In this document: positions 7,597 through 15,521 of the stretch, piece after piece
Numbering within the stretch: position 1 is the first letter of the stretch
How the letters are laid out: each line of letters starts with the position of its first letter
Source: CAYJAZ01 sp964370095
Lineage (GTDB): Bacteria; Desulfobacterota; Desulfovibrionia; Desulfovibrionales; Desulfovibrionaceae
Direction of reading: 5' to 3'
Assembly (NCBI GenBank): GCA_964370095.1
Contig: CAYJHJ010000033.1
Location: 1-22,975, forward strand
Length of the DNA stretch: 22,975 bases
Translations under genes and position numbers: made by a program
Notes under the pieces: generated by a model
What the model saw: only the letters and a program-made list of their open reading frames with translations
The model's database searches: none
What the model was told of the DNA's origin: nothing

Positions 7597-9066
7597 ATGA
7601 AACCTACACTTCTTCTTATTTTAGACGGCTTTGGCATAGCCCCTAAAAATGCCGGAAATGCAATCTATCAAGCGAATGCTCCCCTTATCCAAAGACTTTT
7701 AGCCCTTCCTGAGCTTGTTGAAATTGAGGCCAGCGGAAGAGCGGTTGGGCTGCCAAAAGGCTTTATTGGCAACTCAGAAGTAGGTCATTTAAATATTGGC
7801 GCAGGCTCTGTTGTCTATCAAGATATGACAAAGATTGATGTTGCAATAGAAGATGGCACTTTTTTTGAAAATCCCGTTATCAGCGAACTTTTAAATAATG
7901 CAAAAATAAATAATGGTAGGGTGCACTTTTTGGGACTTTTGTCTGACGGTGGTGTGCACAGCCATATCTCTCACCTTTTTGCCCTTCTAAAGATTGCTCA
8001 AGAAAAAAATGTTCCGGCATATGTGCATGCTTTTTTAGATGGAAGAGATACTGCCCCTACCTCTGCTAAACATTATATTGAAGAACTAAATTCAAAACTT
8101 TTGGAATATAATGCAACACTTGCCACTATTTGCGGCAGATTTTATGCCATGGACAGAGATAACCGTTGGGAAAGAGTTCAAGAAGCTTATGAACTTTTAA
8201 TAGAAGGCAAAGGTGAAAAAATTTCAAACCCTCTTATAGCACTGGAAAAGGCCTATGAAGATGGCGAACACGACGAATTTATAAAACCAAGATTGCTTGA
8301 TAAAAATGGTATTATCAAAGACAATGACGCTGTATTCATTTTTAATTTCAGAGCAGACAGAGCAAGAGAAATTGCCTTTGCTTTAAGTGCAAAAAACTTT
8401 GATGGCTTTGAAAGAAATAAAGTTATAAAACTTTCTGATATTGCCGGCATGACCCTTTATGACACAAAGCTCAACCTTAATGTTGCTTTTGAAAAAAAGA
8501 ATATCAAAAATACTATAGGGCAAAAACTGTCTGAAAATCATATTCCACAACTTCATCTTGCTGAAACTGAAAAATACGCACATGTAACTTATTTTTTCAA
8601 TGGGGGAAGAGAAGAGCCTTTTAATCTAGAAGATCGTATGCTTATCCCCTCCCCTAAAGAGGTGGAAACCTATGACCTAAAGCCTGAAATGTCTGCCCAT
8701 AAGGTAACAGATAAACTGCTTGATGCTATTTGCTGTGATAAATATAAGTTTATTGTTTGTAACCTTGCTAATCCTGACATGGTAGGCCACACAGGCGTGC
8801 TTGAAGCGGCTATCAAGGCTATTGAAGTGGTTGATAATTGTTTAGAAAAAATTCTTTTTGCCGCAAAAGAAAGTGGATGGAAAGTCATTCTCACCTCAGA
8901 TCATGGAAATGTTGAAGAAATGCTAGATAAAGAAGGTAATCCGCACACAGCTCACACTCTCAATAAAACTCCCTTACTTGTGATTGATAATGATAAGCCC
9001 ATTGCATTAGACAAGACAAAATTTACCAAATTAGCTGACATAGCACAACTTATTGAAATTGATTGA
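7597..9066 (+). CDS. gpmI: 2,3-bisphosphoglycerate-independent phosphoglycerate mutase
   Basis: This cytoplasmic enzyme interconverts 3- and 2-phosphoglycerate in glycolysis and gluconeogenesis. It belongs to the alkaline-phosphatase superfamily and uses two manganese ions and a phosphoserine. All metal and catalytic residues expected from characterised iPGMs are visible: D10, the nucleophile S60 in GNSEVGHLN, D394 and H398 (NPDMVGH), D435 and H436 (TSDHG), and H453 in HTAH. Substrate-site segments HAFLDGRDTAP and GRFYAMDRDNRWERV are present. At 489 aa it is slightly shorter than the usual 505-515 aa, with no domain missing. AAAGGA at 7583-7588 precedes the ATG. The next gene, the GT9 transferase, follows after 36 bp. 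Confidence 0.96.
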   Translation: MKPTLLLILDGFGIAPKNAGNAIYQANAPLIQRLLALPELVEIEASGRAVGLPKGFIGNSEVGHLNIGAGSVVYQDMTKIDVAIEDGTFFENPVISELLNNAKINNGRVHFLGLLSDGGVHSHISHLFALLKIAQEKNVPAYVHAFLDGRDTAPTSAKHYIEELNSKLLEYNATLATICGRFYAMDRDNRWERVQEAYELLIEGKGEKISNPLIALEKAYEDGEHDEFIKPRLLDKNGIIKDNDAVFIFNFRADRAREIAFALSAKNFDGFERNKVIKLSDIAGMTLYDTKLNLNVAFEKKNIKNTIGQKLSENHIPQLHLAETEKYAHVTYFFNGGREEPFNLEDRMLIPSPKEVETYDLKPEMSAHKVTDKLLDAICCDKYKFIVCNLANPDMVGHTGVLEAAIKAIEVVDNCLEKILFAAKESGWKVILTSDHGNVEEMLDKEGNPHTAHTLNKTPLLVIDNDKPIALDKTKFTKLADIAQLIEID

Positions 9067-9102
9067 TAAATATCTTTTTACCTAAAAAAACATTCTAAAG
9101 CC

Positions 9103-10470
9103 ATGAAACCAAATCTTATTATTCAAATGCAAAGAATTGGCGATCTTATTCTTAGCTTTCCCTTAGCTCTCAAGCTTTTACAAAAAGAGCCGGACACCCC
9201 TTTATGGATTGTCGCTGAAGAGCACTTTTACAGTGCCCTGTTGCAATTAGCTCCAAAAGTTGTTTTTATCCCTCCAAATGCAAGTATCCTCTTGAAAACT
9301 GAGTTTAAAACTCTCATCAATCTAAGCCACAGAAGGGAAAGTGCCAAGCTTACAGGAAAAATTAAAGCGGAAAAGAAAATTGGCTATTATGAAGAAAATA
9401 ATGAACTTTTTATCAATGGTTTCTGGCAATTATATAGGGCTTCACTAACAAATAATTCAAGGCACAATCTTTTTCATTGGGCTGATTTAAACTGTCTTGA
9501 TATTTTATCACAAGCAGATATGGCATCACAACAGTTTGCCCTTCCTAAACCTATAGAAAATAAAGGCAAAATTGGGCTTTTTCTTGGTGCAAGCAGCCCT
9601 TATAAAAGACCGGATCCCGATTTTTTTGCTTCACTTGCCATAAAATTTATTCACTTTGGCTATAAACCTGTTTTTCTTGGCGGCAAAAATGAAAGAGAAT
9701 TAGGTAACTATATCAATAGGCAAACAAAGCTTCACAGCTTGAATTTGGTTGATCACTTCAACCTCAAAGAATTAGTGCTTTTTATGCAAGACCTCGACTT
9801 TCTTATTACTTCAGACACAGGCCCTATGCATATAGCCGCTGCATTCTCCGTTCCCACACTCACACTTTCTATGGGGAATGTAAATCCATTTGAAACTTCA
9901 GTTGCAAACCCTATGCATTATACTTTGCAAGCTAATATGTCTTGCACTTCTTGCTGGGAATGCACAAGAAATTATCAGTGTAAACAATGCTTTACACCTT
10001 CAAAAGTTGCTGTTTTTGCAAAAGCAATTCTTCAAAAAAACCAGATTCCTCAAGTTTCACAACTCAGTTTTTTTCAAACAAGAAGAGAAGATGGTTTGCA
10101 CAAACTCAAAACAATCTCATCAACACAAACAAAAGAAGAGCAGGCTCGTTTTTATTTCAGCCATTTTTGGCAAGATTATTTTTTGCGCATAAGCCCAAAT
10201 CATTTTGAAAAGAAAATCTTAGGTATTGATTATTTATCTGAATTTATTCCTTCTTTTATTCCTTATATGCGCAAGGCTCATCTTGAAATTTTTAAAACTC
10301 TCAAACAAAATTTAAGAAAAAAAGAAAAGCTATCTAAAAATTATTGGCTTGAACAACCTGTTTATATGAGGCAATTAACAAATTTCATTCAACTCTATCT
10401 AGAAAATAATATTTATTCTTTTGAAAGCTATAATAAAGTTTTTTCTTTTTTAGAAGACATGTTAGAATAA
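9103..10470 (+). CDS. Glycosyltransferase family 9 (LPS heptosyltransferase-like) with Cys cluster and C-terminal extension
   Basis: The 455-aa protein has the GT9 GT-B fold pattern. The N-terminal motif MQRIGDLILSFPLALKL is the usual opening of heptosyltransferases. The phosphate-binding segment SPYKRPDPDF is around 165-174, and the sugar-nucleotide motif SDTGPMHIAAA is at 237-247. It probably adds heptose or a related sugar to lipopolysaccharide core at the cytoplasmic face of the inner membrane. Two features are unusual: a cluster of five cysteines at C281, C284, C287, C293 and C296, and about 125 lysine-rich residues after the GT-B domain with no recognised domain. No good Shine-Dalgarno precedes the ATG, so expression may depend on transcription with gpmI. 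The acceptor sugar cannot be deduced. Confidence 0.85.
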   Translation: MKPNLIIQMQRIGDLILSFPLALKLLQKEPDTPLWIVAEEHFYSALLQLAPKVVFIPPNASILLKTEFKTLINLSHRRESAKLTGKIKAEKKIGYYEENNELFINGFWQLYRASLTNNSRHNLFHWADLNCLDILSQADMASQQFALPKPIENKGKIGLFLGASSPYKRPDPDFFASLAIKFIHFGYKPVFLGGKNERELGNYINRQTKLHSLNLVDHFNLKELVLFMQDLDFLITSDTGPMHIAAAFSVPTLTLSMGNVNPFETSVANPMHYTLQANMSCTSCWECTRNYQCKQCFTPSKVAVFAKAILQKNQIPQVSQLSFFQTRREDGLHKLKTISSTQTKEEQARFYFSHFWQDYFLRISPNHFEKKILGIDYLSEFIPSFIPYMRKAHLEIFKTLKQNLRKKEKLSKNYWLEQPVYMRQLTNFIQLYLENNIYSFESYNKVFSFLEDMLE

Positions 10471-10504
10471 TCTAATTTTAGATACAATTATCTGGTAACA
10501 AATA

Positions 10505-11473
10505 TTAATTTGCTTTTTTAAGCATAGAATATATTTTGTGCTTTAAGTATACTTTTTCAAGCACATGAGCAATATTTGCACTCACCATTTTTACAAAAGA
10601 CTTTAATTCAGGTGTGATTGCTGTGGGTGTTCGCGAAGCAAAAGACAAAGTTGCAAAAGTTATCTTATCAATTTTTATTGCAATAGTTACATTTGAAATA
10701 AATTCAGGTAAGTTTTTAACTTTACCGTATAAAGGCGTAGCTGCCTGCGAAAAACCATCATTGAAAATGCTTTCGTCATTACGTAAAACCCAACCAACCA
10801 TGCCTGCTTGCACAGAAAATTCAACTGCTTTTTCGTCTTCTAAAACCAATGGAACATTTTCACATTCAACAAGATACACCTCAGATTCTTCCGGCCTTGA
10901 AGCAAAAGCAACATACTCAAAACCACTTGCTTCCGAAATAATTTTTAATGAGTCTTTTAAATATTTTCGCCACGAAGAATAATGCTCATTCAAAAGACTT
11001 AAAGCTTCAAGAGCATAATAATAAGTTGAAATTTCTAAGGAAAGTGAAGTCATTGCATTCACACTTTGAATTTGAGGGAAAAGCCTTGCAAACAAAGCAA
11101 GCATTTTTTGTGTGTCTTCATCAAAAGCATTTTCTTCAAGGCTATCAATCACAACAAGCCCTCCACCGGCTATTGGCGAAGCAAGAAAGGACTTTATTTG
11201 TGGTTTTTCATCAGAATAATAATTGATATTAGAAAGAAGAAGTTCTGCACCATCAACCAAAAGTGGGCTTGCATTACGCATAACCCAGCCCACATAACCA
11301 TCTTTTGAGTCATGTAAAGAATTATCTGAAAGCACCAAATTTGGGCACCAAGAAGCTAACAGCCTGCCCTGCTCTCTATTTTCTGCTTCGGGCATAAAAA
11401 GTAAAGCAGCATGTGCGTCAAAAACATTTCCAATAATTGCCAGTAAAGTTTGATATGGGTGCAATTTATTCAT
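10505..11473 (-). CDS. Tandem GAF-domain protein, function unknown
   Basis: The 322-aa soluble protein appears to hold two related GAF-type domains, at about 1-135 and 160-310. Both contain the same core, G-x-V-G-W-V-x-R-N with D-G a few residues later, at 60-75 (DGYVGWVMRN) and 225-240 (AGMVGWVLRN), 165 residues apart. This spacing suggests an internal duplication. GAF domains bind small ligands such as cyclic nucleotides, haem or amino acids, but no ligand can be named here. No output domain (kinase, GGDEF, HTH, phosphatase) is attached, so it may act on a partner protein. AGGAAA (11478-11483, minus strand) precedes the ATG well. It is a single-gene unit: the GT9 gene converges on it with a 34-bp gap, and its upstream neighbour is divergent. 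Confidence 0.75.
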   Translation of the reverse strand: MNKLHPYQTLLAIIGNVFDAHAALLFMPEAENREQGRLLASWCPNLVLSDNSLHDSKDGYVGWVMRNASPLLVDGAELLLSNINYYSDEKPQIKSFLASPIAGGGLVVIDSLEENAFDEDTQKMLALFARLFPQIQSVNAMTSLSLEISTYYYALEALSLLNEHYSSWRKYLKDSLKIISEASGFEYVAFASRPEESEVYLVECENVPLVLEDEKAVEFSVQAGMVGWVLRNDESIFNDGFSQAATPLYGKVKNLPEFISNVTIAIKIDKITFATLSFASRTPTAITPELKSFVKMVSANIAHVLEKVYLKHKIYSMLKKAN

Positions 11474-11615
11474 AAACTTTCCTATGTTATATATAAATTT
11501 TTGTTTTAATCATAAATTTATAAATTTTCTTTAACATTTTTAAAGACTTTTTTATGATTATCAACTTTTTTTATTTTTTGCAAGTCAAAATAATCTTATA
11601 AAATTATATAATTTC

Positions 11616-11649
11616 AATCTTTTAGGAAAGTATCATTTTCTAAAAGATT
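11616..11649. repeat. 14-bp-arm inverted repeat in an AT-rich intergenic region
   Basis: AATCTTTTAGGAAA (11616-11629) and TTTTCTAAAAGATT (11636-11649) form a near-perfect inverted repeat with one G-T position (wobble in RNA) and a 6-nt loop. It lies in the 258-bp divergent gap 11474-11731, about 48 bp upstream of the candidate -10 of the 572-aa gene. It could be a dimeric regulator site or an RNA hairpin. Neither side has a strong terminator U tract, and both flanking genes start away from it. Confidence 0.6.
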
Positions 11650-11675
11650 GCCATTACAAACTTTTTTTATAAAAC

Positions 11676-11702
11676 TTGCAATTTTTATAAATTTAGTATA
11701 AT
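11676..11702 (+). promoter_or_regulatory. Candidate promoter of the 572-aa gene and downstream run
   Basis: TTGCAA (11676-11681) is a fair -35 and TATAAT (11697-11702) a perfect -10, with a short 15-bp spacer. Two more TATAAT copies follow at 11702-11707 and 11711-11716. The whole gap is extremely AT-rich, so chance matches are likely and the exact start site is uncertain. Confidence 0.4.
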
Positions 11703-11731
11703 ATAATCAATATAATAACAAGGAGAAATGT

Positions 11732-13450
11732 ATGTTAGAAGCTCGTAATTGTTTTCTTAGTTCAAAGTATCCTTGCCCTGTGGAAAAAGATGATTATGAA
11801 CTTGAAAGTATTGAAAACCTTCAAGATATGAAAAATTATCTTGACATTATGCACATACGTGAATGTCTTATAACTCCTTATAATGAGCACAGGAAGAATT
11901 ATCCACTGATTGACCCGAGGGCTTTACTTCCTTCCTTTGACCAAGATCCTTTTGAATATACTCACTTACCTGGGTTTTCTATGCTTGTGCTTGACCGTGA
12001 ACTTCATAGTTTTAGTGAGTTTTTTCAATACGATCCACTTTTGCCGGTTTCAGATGTTATTATTGCTTCAGATGGCCCATGCTGCCCCTTAGAAACCCGC
12101 GTCTTTTCAGCAAACATGCAAACCTTTCTTGCTCGTTTGCCAAGATATTTACACGAAGAATTTCGCCCTAAATTCAAAAACATTGACACTACTTTAAATG
12201 AAAATTACAATAAATTACTCCCCTATTTACTCAAATTAGACAGAGCTCATGTTATGTCAAAAGCAAAAACAGGGCATTATCAACTTTCCGGTATTTTTGC
12301 ATCATTTCCTTCTGACCTTGATGGAGAGCTTAAACGCTATGGCCTGAGAATTGGAAAATTTATAAGCGGAAACTCAGAACTTTATCTTAGAAATCGGTTA
12401 TTTACCTTGCAGTTTCTTATGGAACTTTATGGCTTTCCCATTGCATCTGAAAGAAGAACTTCTTCTGCTTTGTTTGCACGCCGTTTGCATAAAGCCGGTG
12501 AAAACTTTATTATTAGAGTTTTGGGGCAATCAGATAGAACTATTACAACTATTTGGAATGACAATAAAAACAATAAATATCCCAAAGTTGAAAAAATTGC
12601 TTTGGTGAAAATTGAAGATCAAGACAATATTCAAGCTCTTAAAAATTTGAACGCCTTCCTAGACCCTAAACATCATGTTGCAATTGCAAGAGTAACGTAT
12701 CATCAACACGATTATTCACCAACAAACGTCCGACAAGACAGAGCTTTATCGGTTCTTTCTCAAACAATTATCCACCCGGATTCTGGCATGGATATTCCAG
12801 ACTTGAATTTCTTGCGTGATACAGCTTCACTGCTTCTTTCATTAAACGATATTTCAAAAGGTGAATATGTAGGAAAAACAATATATAAAAGAACAGAAGT
12901 AATTGAAGGCTCTGATAACGAAGAAAAAAGACTTAAAGTTTTTTATGCCTGGCTTTTGAAACATCAAAGGCGAATTATAAGCTATAGCGATGAAACATAT
13001 GCAAATTTCTTGAAGCTTTTTGACAATTATTTTGACACAATACAAGACATAGATGCCGGAAATAGCCTTTATGTTCTGAAATCAGAACTTCGTTCAAGAT
13101 TTTATTATATTCAACAAGCCAGAAAACTAAGAGATTTAGAAGACATAGCCCAAAGAAGCCTTAGAAATGTTAATCTTTCATATGAAGCAATGCTTACTGA
13201 AGCTGTGAAGGTTCTACGCGAATATAAATTTGATTTGTTTATTTATTTTGAGGATTTACTTACTTCAGCTATCACTCTAACCTCACTTATACTTAATGAT
13301 CGTTATATTCAACGCACATACATTAAGAAAAAAGAAAGCCAGCTAACAGCAAAAGGCATTGAAATAAAAAGAAAATACGGCCTACTTGTACAATTGCATG
13401 ACGACTTGAAAAGTATTCAAAAAAGTCAAAAAAGTGAAGAATACCGATAA
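11732..13450 (+). CDS. Uncharacterised 572-aa protein
   Basis: I do not recognise this protein. It has no signal peptide and no clear transmembrane helix, and it appears cytoplasmic. It is rich in tyrosine, leucine and charged residues. The central part (about 120-265, with YLLKLDRAHVMSKAKTGHYQ and ELYLRNRLFTLQFLMELYGF) reads as well-ordered helical sequence. The C terminus (about 500-572) is basic and likely helical, with KKKESQLTAKGIEIKRKYG. Cysteines at 7, 15, 45, 117 and 118 include a CC pair. No nucleotide-binding, protease or DNA-binding motif is evident. Translation is well supported: AGGAG at 11721-11725 sits 6 bp before the ATG, and the frame is open for 1.7 kb. It heads a run of same-strand genes (rsmE starts 36 bp later). 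Possible roles include a regulatory or scaffold protein, but nothing in the sequence decides. Confidence 0.85.
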   Translation: MLEARNCFLSSKYPCPVEKDDYELESIENLQDMKNYLDIMHIRECLITPYNEHRKNYPLIDPRALLPSFDQDPFEYTHLPGFSMLVLDRELHSFSEFFQYDPLLPVSDVIIASDGPCCPLETRVFSANMQTFLARLPRYLHEEFRPKFKNIDTTLNENYNKLLPYLLKLDRAHVMSKAKTGHYQLSGIFASFPSDLDGELKRYGLRIGKFISGNSELYLRNRLFTLQFLMELYGFPIASERRTSSALFARRLHKAGENFIIRVLGQSDRTITTIWNDNKNNKYPKVEKIALVKIEDQDNIQALKNLNAFLDPKHHVAIARVTYHQHDYSPTNVRQDRALSVLSQTIIHPDSGMDIPDLNFLRDTASLLLSLNDISKGEYVGKTIYKRTEVIEGSDNEEKRLKVFYAWLLKHQRRIISYSDETYANFLKLFDNYFDTIQDIDAGNSLYVLKSELRSRFYYIQQARKLRDLEDIAQRSLRNVNLSYEAMLTEAVKVLREYKFDLFIYFEDLLTSAITLTSLILNDRYIQRTYIKKKESQLTAKGIEIKRKYGLLVQLHDDLKSIQKSQKSEEYR

Positions 13451-13486
13451 AGTTAATATATTACAGAATTAACCCCCCAAATACTT

Positions 13487-14224
13487 ATGAACGCATTTTA
13501 TTTAGAAGAAGATAGTTGGAATAAAAAAACACTTGTTGATGCTGAATTTCGCCATGCATCACAGGTTTTACGCTTAAAAAAGAATGATAATTTTCTTCTT
13601 TTTAATGGCGAAGGTAAAGAAGCTGTTTGCAAGATTATTGAAATTCAAAAAAAATCTTTATCTTTTGAAATCATTGAAGAAAAAAAACATCAAAAAGCAA
13701 AATCTTCCGTAATTTTGGCTGCAGCATGGACAAAAGCTGCAAGGCGTGGTTTCTTGCTTGAAAAAGTTGTTGAGCTTGAGGCCTCAGAGCTTTGGATTTG
13801 GAAATCAGAATACAGTCAATTTCCTTTGCCTGAAGAAAAATCTGCTACTGTGCAATCATGGTTCATGCAGCTTATTGCCGGCCTTAAGCAGTGCCACAAT
13901 CCTTTTCTTCCAGAACTTAGACTTTTTTCCTCCCAAGAAGAAATGGTTAAACATGCAATTGAGCATGAGCATTTTCATGTGTTAACCACTGATGAAGCCC
14001 CAAACACATTGCCATATACTCCAGCTTATCTGAATCAAACAGGAACTACTGTTTTGACTATAGGCCCTGAAGGTGGATTTTCGCCAAAAGAAATTGACTA
14101 TTTTGCACAAAACAAAGCACAATTCTTCACAATGGGAGATAGGGTTTTACGCTATGAAACTGCCTCTATACTTGCATTAGGACTACATTTTTGGTATAAA
14201 ACTGCTTCACAGGATAATAAATAA
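13487..14224 (+). CDS. rsmE: 16S rRNA (uracil1498-N3)-methyltransferase
   Basis: The 245-aa SPOUT-family enzyme methylates N3 of U1498 in the decoding region of 16S rRNA with S-adenosylmethionine. Diagnostic features are the N-terminal PUA-like part with the motif HASQVLRLKKND, then the SAM-binding trefoil-knot segments LTIGPEGGFSPKEI and GDRVLRYETASILAL near the C terminus, all typical of RsmE. The length is normal. No clear Shine-Dalgarno precedes the ATG; the preceding bases are TTAACCCCCC. It follows the 572-aa gene by 36 bp and precedes rarA by 48 bp. Confidence 0.94.
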   Translation: MNAFYLEEDSWNKKTLVDAEFRHASQVLRLKKNDNFLLFNGEGKEAVCKIIEIQKKSLSFEIIEEKKHQKAKSSVILAAAWTKAARRGFLLEKVVELEASELWIWKSEYSQFPLPEEKSATVQSWFMQLIAGLKQCHNPFLPELRLFSSQEEMVKHAIEHEHFHVLTTDEAPNTLPYTPAYLNQTGTTVLTIGPEGGFSPKEIDYFAQNKAQFFTMGDRVLRYETASILALGLHFWYKTASQDNK

Positions 14225-14228
14225 ATTA

Positions 14229-14246
14229 TTATCTGTTTCCAGATAA
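14229..14246. other. Small perfect hairpin in the rsmE-rarA gap
   Basis: TTATCTG (14229-14235) pairs with CAGATAA (14240-14246) around the 4-nt loop TTTC, 5 bp after the rsmE stop. The stem is short and no U tract follows, so it is unlikely to be an efficient terminator. It could mark an mRNA processing or stability point. Confidence 0.35.
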
Positions 14247-14272
14247 AATCAAATATTATAGAATAACCAATA

Positions 14273-15508
14273 ATGATAACAAACTTACTATATCAAACAC
14301 CACTTGCAGAAAAAATGCGGCCTCATACTGAAAAAGATTATGTGGGGCAAAGTCATCTAAAAGATAAAATTTCTGCACTTATACAAGCAAAACGTTTGCC
14401 TTCACTTTTGCTTTTTGGGCCTCCCGGCTGCGGAAAATCAAGCCTAGCCCTACTTCTTGCCAAGAAGCACAACCTACCTTTTTCACGAATTTCAGCACCT
14501 GAGGCAAGTTTAGCAACCTTACGTAAATCACTCAAAACTGGGCACTGCCTTATTTTAGATGAATTGCACAGGTTTTCAAAAGCTCAGCAAGACTTTTTTT
14601 TGCCAATTTTAGAAGAAGGCAATATTATATTAATTGCCACTACAACAGAAAACCCTTCTTTTTGCATAACAAAGCAACTTCTTTCAAGGCTGCATTTACT
14701 TCGCCTAAACCCTCTTGAAGATGATGACCTGAAAAGTTTGGCTCATAACAGCCTTGCAAAATTAGAAATTCAACTTAAAGATGAAATTATTTCTTTACTT
14801 GCTCATCTTGCTTATGGAGATGCAAGGGCTTTACTTAATCTTATTGAATTTGTTTCAGAACTTCCTGAAGAAAAAAGAAATATTGAAGAAATCAAAAAAA
14901 CCCTGCCTGAAATTATCGCACACCACGATAAGAAAGGCGACAATCATTACGAAAGGATTTCTGCTTTAATTAAATCTATCCGAGGTTCTGACCCTGATGC
15001 TGCACTTTATTACCTTGCCTCGCTTCTGGAAGCAGGAGAAGACCCAAGATTTATCTGCCGCAGGCTTATTCTTTCAGCCTCAGAAGATGTTGGCCTTGCT
15101 GACCCTCAGGCTTTGCCCTTAGCTGTTGCATGTCAGCAAGCTGTTGAATTTATTGGAATGCCTGAAGGATTTATCCCTCTTGCCGAAACAGTTGTCTATC
15201 TTGCACTTGCACCTAAAAGCAACTCAAGCTATGCAGCTTATAAACTTGCTGCTCAAGAAGTTAGAGAAAATGGCATTCAAGCTGTTCCCCTTCATTTGCG
15301 TAACCCTGTTACACGCTTGCAAAAGGATTGGGGCTATGGTATTGATTATAAATATCCGCATAACTTTCCACATGCTTATGTAAAACAAGATTACTTGCCT
15401 GAAAGTTTAAAAAATAAAAAATTTTATTATCCCAAAGCAGAAGGCAAAGAAGAAGAATTATACAATAAATTTCAAAATATTATAGAAAAGTCTACTAAGG
15501 AATCTTAA
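14273..15508 (+). CDS. rarA: Replication-associated recombination AAA+ ATPase
   Basis: The 411-aa protein matches the RarA/MgsA/WRNIP1 family, clamp-loader-like AAA+ ATPases that act at stalled replication forks. Walker A GPPGCGKS is at 49-56 and Walker B LILDE at 93-97. The sensor-1 region TTTENPSF at 123-130 is characteristic of the family. The C-terminal half has the typical ALYYLASLLEAGEDPRFI and SASEDVGLADPQAL segments and ends in the family's LPESLKNKKFYYP region. The early motif HTEKDYVGQSHL fits the family start. The upstream ATG has little Shine-Dalgarno; an internal ATG at residue 15 is less likely because it would remove conserved lead-in residues. Confidence 0.95.
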   Translation: MITNLLYQTPLAEKMRPHTEKDYVGQSHLKDKISALIQAKRLPSLLLFGPPGCGKSSLALLLAKKHNLPFSRISAPEASLATLRKSLKTGHCLILDELHRFSKAQQDFFLPILEEGNIILIATTTENPSFCITKQLLSRLHLLRLNPLEDDDLKSLAHNSLAKLEIQLKDEIISLLAHLAYGDARALLNLIEFVSELPEEKRNIEEIKKTLPEIIAHHDKKGDNHYERISALIKSIRGSDPDAALYYLASLLEAGEDPRFICRRLILSASEDVGLADPQALPLAVACQQAVEFIGMPEGFIPLAETVVYLALAPKSNSSYAAYKLAAQEVRENGIQAVPLHLRNPVTRLQKDWGYGIDYKYPHNFPHAYVKQDYLPESLKNKKFYYPKAEGKEEELYNKFQNIIEKSTKES

Positions 15509-15521
15509 AGAGAGTATAAAC

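Noticed and set aside
10472..10483. Palindrome TCTAATTTTAGA between the GT9 and GAF genes as a terminator
   Set aside because: The stem is only five or six AT pairs with a very small loop and no U tract.
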